Origin: a virus
Virus record (IMG/VR): IMGVR_UViG_3300027852_000168
Span: 1 to 23,740 of that record
Length of the DNA stretch: 23,740 nt
Reading direction: 5' to 3' (one strand)
The translations under genes and the position numbers were made by a program. Under the pieces are notes generated by a model that ran no database searches, was not told the DNA's origin, and worked only from the letters and a program-made list of their open reading frames with translations. Shown piece after piece: positions 19,635 to 23,740 of this stretch. Every line of letters begins with the position of its first letter. Position 1 is the stretch's first letter.

Positions 19635-21805
19635 TGGCGCGCGTTCACCAGCTAAAAACTAACTTTGTGGCTGGGGAATTTGACCCCCTGCTTTTGGCTC
19701 GTTCAGATATTCGCCATTATTACAACGCTGGTGAGCGTGTTCGTAATGCCATTATCATCCCACAAGGGGGGGTATCAATCCGACCCGGATCAAAGTTTAT
19801 GTGGGAAGTTCCGAAGATTCCTGACATTGACGGTGGGGGGCAAAGCAATGTGCGGCTTGTTGAATTTAAGTTCAACACAGAGCAAACCTATCTGATCGCG
19901 CTTCACCATAAAACCATTACGATTTTCAGAAATGATCTTGTGGTTGCAACCATCATCACCACTTACGAATCCGATGATTTGGTTTCTTCTGAAACGGCCA
20001 CCGGCGATCTGATTTCATCGGGTATCTATTGGACGCAATCCAAAGACACAATGTTTCTGTTTCACGAAAACTTTCCAGTCAAGGAACTTAAGCGCGATGG
20101 TTCCCACACCGCATGGACCTTTACCGATTACGCTTTTAACAATGTGCCGCGCTATGATTTTGGTGAAACTTATACAGATCCAGATGAAGTTGGCGTGAAT
20201 GAGGTTCAGGAAATTGAATTCCCGAATCCTGGGTCGCAAGGGAACTGGACTAGTGGCGACACATTTGCGCTAATCCTTGAAGATGAGCAAAGCGAAAATA
20301 TCCGCTGGGATCAATTTGCAGACACATTAGCACCACGTATCCAAGCAGCTTTGCGTGAAATGCCAAACACATCTGGCGACGGGATTGACGTGGTGCATGA
20401 CGGAATCGGTGGTGCAGAGACAAAAACAGTGACATTCACTGTGACATTCACGGGTGATGATGGGTCGCGTAAATGGGGATCAATATACTACCAAGTCGTT
20501 TCAGCCGAAGAAGTGCCATCAATTGATATTCTGGTTACAACAAAGGGCCAATATCCGGGGGAGGTGGTTTTCTCAGCCACCCGTGGCTACCCGCGTTGCG
20601 GCGCTTTTTTCCAAGGGCGTTTGTGGCTGGCCGGAACAAGTTCTTTACCCCATTGGGTGTGGGCTTCACGCCCTGGTGCGCCATTTGATTTGAATTCTGA
20701 TGTGTTTAAAGATGATTATGGAATATCTGTTCCAGCCGATGCTGACGATGTTCCCGCCTTTACGGCAATTCATGCTGGGCGGCATCTTCAGTTTTTCAGC
20801 AAGTCTGGCGAATTCTACGTTCCTGTTTCAGACAGATCAGAAATCACGCCTGGAAATGTGGCGCTTCGAAGATCAACATCACGGGGATGCAAGCCAGGTC
20901 TTCGGGTTGTTGAAGTCGATGGTGCAACCCATTTCGTTCAGCGACGGGGCGGCGCTTTGCGGGAATTTATTTTCGCTGAATCTGAACAGGCATATCAGGC
21001 AAACAACATTTCCCTTTTGTCACCCCATTTGGTCAAAGACCCGGTAGACTTCGCGCTTCGAAGATCAACATCAACGACCGATGCAGATTATGAATTCCTT
21101 GTCAATTCTGATGGTTCTATGACTGTTTTTTGCACCTTACGAACGCAAGAAGTGAACGCAATGGCCTTGTGGAAAACAGCGGGTTTTTACCGTGGCGTTG
21201 TGGTGGTTTTGGACGAAGTATATTTTGCAGTCACGCGCGAAATCGACAGCGTAGAGCGAACTTTTATTGAAAAGATGAACAATGACATGACCGTTGATTG
21301 CGGGTTGACCGGCGGGTCCGGATCGTCCGGAACCTTGGGGCATTTGCCAGAAACCGAAATTGAACATCTTCTTGATGGGGTTATTCAACAAGCGGTGACT
21401 TCAAGCGATACTGGCGTTGTCACGTTTGCACGGGATGCTGTTACAGAATGGCAGGCAGGCCTTCGGTTTTCTGCGGCGGATGATGAATATCCGGATATGG
21501 TTTGGCTGGTTAAAACGCTACCGGTGGAAGTGGAACTTCCCGATGGGGCAAGCCTTGGCCGAAAGCGCAGGATTGTGGATGTTGCCATGCGCTTGGACAA
21601 CACATCATCATTGACTATGAATGGGAAGGTGATCCCGTTTCAAAAATTCGGTGAAAACCTGTTAGATCAGAAGGTGACCCCTTTCAGCGGGGTCAAGCAA
21701 ATTCGTGGGCTTCTTGGATGGGACTATAACGGTTCGGTCGTTTTGGGGTCTGATAAGTCACTGAAAGGCACGATATTGGGCCTTTCCTATGCGGTGAGTA
21801 TTTAA
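19634..21805 (+). CDS. Tail tubular protein B-like (T7 gp12-type nozzle)
   Basis: A 723-residue protein starting with GTG. The N-terminus (LKTNFVAGEFDPLLLARSDI ... YYNAGERVRNAIIIPQGG ... IRPGSKF) is typical of podovirus nozzle proteins. Later family segments are GAFFQGRLWLAGTSSLPHWV, PADADDVPAFTAIH and LRRSTSRG. It forms the tail nozzle below the gp11-like ring and should contact tail spikes or fibres. The length is near that of T7 gp12. A 21-bp DNA repeat occurs twice (20861-20881 and 21053-21073), coding ALRRSTS both times. Confidence 0.85.
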   Translation: MARVHQLKTNFVAGEFDPLLLARSDIRHYYNAGERVRNAIIIPQGGVSIRPGSKFMWEVPKIPDIDGGGQSNVRLVEFKFNTEQTYLIALHHKTITIFRNDLVVATIITTYESDDLVSSETATGDLISSGIYWTQSKDTMFLFHENFPVKELKRDGSHTAWTFTDYAFNNVPRYDFGETYTDPDEVGVNEVQEIEFPNPGSQGNWTSGDTFALILEDEQSENIRWDQFADTLAPRIQAALREMPNTSGDGIDVVHDGIGGAETKTVTFTVTFTGDDGSRKWGSIYYQVVSAEEVPSIDILVTTKGQYPGEVVFSATRGYPRCGAFFQGRLWLAGTSSLPHWVWASRPGAPFDLNSDVFKDDYGISVPADADDVPAFTAIHAGRHLQFFSKSGEFYVPVSDRSEITPGNVALRRSTSRGCKPGLRVVEVDGATHFVQRRGGALREFIFAESEQAYQANNISLLSPHLVKDPVDFALRRSTSTTDADYEFLVNSDGSMTVFCTLRTQEVNAMALWKTAGFYRGVVVVLDEVYFAVTREIDSVERTFIEKMNNDMTVDCGLTGGSGSSGTLGHLPETEIEHLLDGVIQQAVTSSDTGVVTFARDAVTEWQAGLRFSAADDEYPDMVWLVKTLPVEVELPDGASLGRKRRIVDVAMRLDNTSSLTMNGKVIPFQKFGENLLDQKVTPFSGVKQIRGLLGWDYNGSVVLGSDKSLKGTILGLSYAVSI

Positions 21806-21807
21806 CG

Positions 21808-22350
21808 ATGGCAACACTAATGGCAACAATGCTGGCCGGTTTGAAGGCAACAGTAGCAGGCGCAGCGGGAACCGCTGGCGCAGCGGCGGGTGCAGCGGGA
21901 ACCGCTGGCGCTCTGGGGGGGATTTCTACTGCCCTAACAGTGGTGGGTGGGCTGGCTTCGATTATGTCAGGGGCGCAACAAAAGAGCGCGCTTGATCAGC
22001 AAGCCGCTGACGAAGAAACCCGCGCCACACAAGAGACTATTCAGGGACGCCAGGACGCGCTTCAGGCAATGCGGGCGCTGAACAATGACATGGCGCAAAT
22101 CGCTGTTGCTGGCTATGCATCAGGGATCGGCGGTGGTGAAGGTTCTGTTTTGGCTGCGCAAAATGAAGCGCGTAAAGTCGGGGAACAGAATATCAACATG
22201 TCACGGCAAAGCGCGGCAATGCAGTCTGCGGCGCGGCGCAGTCAGGCAGGCCAGCTTAGGAAAGAAGGGCGCGGTGCGCTTGCTGGTGGAATCTTTGGGG
22301 GCATAAAGGGTGTGTCTTCACTGTTTCAGCGAGTGGGGGCGCGTGGATAA
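21808..22350 (+). CDS. Internal virion protein (T7 gp14-type)
   Basis: A 180-residue Ala/Gly-rich protein. Residues about 12-55 are low-complexity Ala/Gly/Thr, partly from two copies of GCAGCGGGAACCGCTGGCGC, and could insert in a membrane. A helical body follows (ALDQQAADEETRATQETIQG) with the family step VAGYASGIGGGEGSVLAAQN and QSAAMQSAARRSQAG. Proteins of this kind are ejected core proteins that help build the DNA channel through the envelope. Position after the nozzle gene is typical. A second ATG 12 bp in is an alternative start. Confidence 0.7.
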   Translation: MATLMATMLAGLKATVAGAAGTAGAAAGAAGTAGALGGISTALTVVGGLASIMSGAQQKSALDQQAADEETRATQETIQGRQDALQAMRALNNDMAQIAVAGYASGIGGGEGSVLAAQNEARKVGEQNINMSRQSAAMQSAARRSQAGQLRKEGRGALAGGIFGGIKGVSSLFQRVGARG

Positions 22351-23740
22351 ATGGCAGGTAATTCAACAATTGTCGGGGTTCCCCGCGAACTAACAACACA
22401 AAACAGAATGGGACGGGCGGGCGTTACGCCTGCTTCTTCCGTTCCGCGCATTCAGTTTTCAACAGGCACGGCAAAAGCCCTGTCTGAATTTTCGTTTGAT
22501 ATGTTCCAAATGTCAGGCCGGATAGAAGATGAACGTGATCAGCAAGCATCGGCTGAAGCTGAGGTTGAAGGCGCGGCGGCTGGCGCAACAGGAACGTTTG
22601 AAGTTCGGGATTACACAACGATCAGGAACCGCGCATACAACCAAGCCGGAATCCAAACATTTGTTTCCACACTCGAAACCCGTTCAATTTTTGGAACCGC
22701 TGAAATCCAGCGCCAATATGCGAATGATCCGGCAGGCATGGCCGCTGCCATGGAACAATATCATCAGGGCGTTGCGGATGAATTAAACGGGGTTTCCCCT
22801 GGCGCCGGTGCTGCATACCTTCAACGGGCTGCTGCCAGAACTGTTCCTGCCGTTGAACGCGCGCGGGATGCGGCCTTCACCCTGACAAGGGATCAAGCAG
22901 ACGCAATGCTGATTCAGTCTCAGGTGGCGCTAAATGCAGAACTGACAAGCCACGCGGCCGATTTGTTTTCTGACAATCCTGACAGATCGCGGGCAGCTTC
23001 AAATGCTGTTGGTGTGGTTGGGGCTGAATTGATGCGCGTTTATGATGCGGTTGATGAAACCACTGGTCTTCCGCTGTATTCTGCATCAGAGCGGGCGCGG
23101 GCAAAAGCTGACTTCACTTCAACGGTGTTTCGCCAAGCAACTCTATCTTGGTTTTCAGAGCAAGAAGACATGGCGCAGGCGTATCTGGACTTTGTGGCAG
23201 GTGATTTCAAAATTGATCTGCATATGACTGGCCCTGATTTCAGCCGTATGCCATCGAATGTTTCATCTGCTATCGCTAACGCCGCAACCCGCCATGGAGT
23301 TGATGCCGATGCCCTTGGCACGATTGCCTACCTTGAAAGTCGTTTCAACACAGATGCGCAAAATGCGAATAGTTCAGCCGGTGGGCTGTTCCAATTCATT
23401 GACGATACGGCAGAAACTTATGGTCTTGAAGATCGCCTAGATGCTGATCAATCTTCGGATGCGGCTGCGCGAATGATGAAAGATAATATCGAAAGGCTTC
23501 GCGGTGTTCTTGGGCGGGAACCTACTGTTGGGGAACTTTACCTAGCGCACCAACAGGGCGCAGGTGGTGCATCCGAATTGCTTGGCAACCCGAACATGTT
23601 GGCCGTGGATCTTGTGGGTTCTGATGAAGTAACCCTGAACGGCGGGCGCGCCAACATGACAGCGCAGCAGTTTGCAAATATGTGGATCAGAAAGGCTGAA
23701 AGTGTCGCAGACCGTCAACCTATAGACCTTCGCCAAGCAA
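22351..23740 (+). CDS. Internal virion protein with lytic transglycosylase domain (3' end outside window)
   Basis: An open frame of 463 codons from the ATG at 22351 runs off the right edge. The first 300 residues are helical and Ala/Gln-rich, as in ejected core proteins. A soluble lytic transglycosylase (SLT) domain begins near residue 307: AIANAATRHGVDADALGTIA, catalytic E329 in Y-L-E-S-R-F, then SSAGGLFQFIDDTAETYGL, and later YLAHQQGAGGA. This order matches the SLT fold and the T7 gp16-type role: local cleavage of peptidoglycan during DNA entry. The domain lies in the middle, not at the N-terminus as in T7 gp16. It is separated from the previous gene by nothing (TAAATG). Confidence 0.85.
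   Translation, partial: MAGNSTIVGVPRELTTQNRMGRAGVTPASSVPRIQFSTGTAKALSEFSFDMFQMSGRIEDERDQQASAEAEVEGAAAGATGTFEVRDYTTIRNRAYNQAGIQTFVSTLETRSIFGTAEIQRQYANDPAGMAAAMEQYHQGVADELNGVSPGAGAAYLQRAAARTVPAVERARDAAFTLTRDQADAMLIQSQVALNAELTSHAADLFSDNPDRSRAASNAVGVVGAELMRVYDAVDETTGLPLYSASERARAKADFTSTVFRQATLSWFSEQEDMAQAYLDFVAGDFKIDLHMTGPDFSRMPSNVSSAIANAATRHGVDADALGTIAYLESRFNTDAQNANSSAGGLFQFIDDTAETYGLEDRLDADQSSDAAARMMKDNIERLRGVLGREPTVGELYLAHQQGAGGASELLGNPNMLAVDLVGSDEVTLNGGRANMTAQQFANMWIRKAESVADRQPIDLRQA

Overview
The window is a stretch of a tailed-phage genome (free phage or prophage) with a podovirus-type particle. The evidence is an ordered head/tail block: large terminase, T7-like head-tail connector (portal), scaffold, major coat protein, gp11-like and gp12-like tail tubular proteins, an Ala-rich internal virion protein, and a large virion protein with a lytic transglycosylase domain. 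No T7-type RNA polymerase, integrase, tRNA, CRISPR array or host gene is visible. A GapR/DUF2312-like protein and the overall style of the small genes suggest an alphaproteobacterial host; this is inference, and the species cannot be told.

Layout. (1) Positions 1-5682, leftward: an early/accessory operon of about 14 tightly packed genes, most joined by ATGA stop/start overlaps. It holds a recombination module (RecE-like PD-(D/E)XK exonuclease followed by a RecA-fold/Sak4-like ATPase), a LexA-type winged-helix protein lacking the protease domain, three small zinc-binding proteins, and two paralogous 20-residue-repeat (LRR-like) proteins. (2) Positions 5683-5814: an AT-rich divergent control region with a perfect 8-bp inverted repeat, probably the operator of the Arc-like ribbon-helix-helix protein that begins the rightward operon. 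(3) Positions 5815-11116, rightward: a DUF1064 nuclease, a GapR-like protein, a second ribbon-helix-helix candidate, a DUF1376-type replication protein with an iteron-like repeat inside its linker codons, a possible partner protein, and a run of small unknown proteins leading to the terminase. (4) Positions 11113-23740, rightward: packaging and virion genes. Four hairpins of intrinsic-terminator type lie between the scaffold, coat and decoration genes, so the coat gene probably has its own promoter and its own expression level.

Working together: the left operon would process and anneal DNA ends and supply accessory proteins. The first rightward genes regulate and start replication. The terminase packages DNA into a procapsid built by portal, scaffold and coat. 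The tail tubular and internal proteins then form the injection machine, whose transglycosylase opens peptidoglycan during entry. No classical endolysin/holin pair was recognised.

Most striking observations: two adjacent recombination-operon genes share the same acidic C-terminal tail (about 73 bp, roughly 78% identical by eye, ungapped); the two LRR-like genes are bracketed by the same junction sequence, as if copied as a cassette; a 22-bp sequence plus AATACAGAC repeats occurs both inside the replication gene and in the gap after the terminase; and a virion-region protein looks like a permuted papain-like (YiiX/NlpC-type) enzyme.
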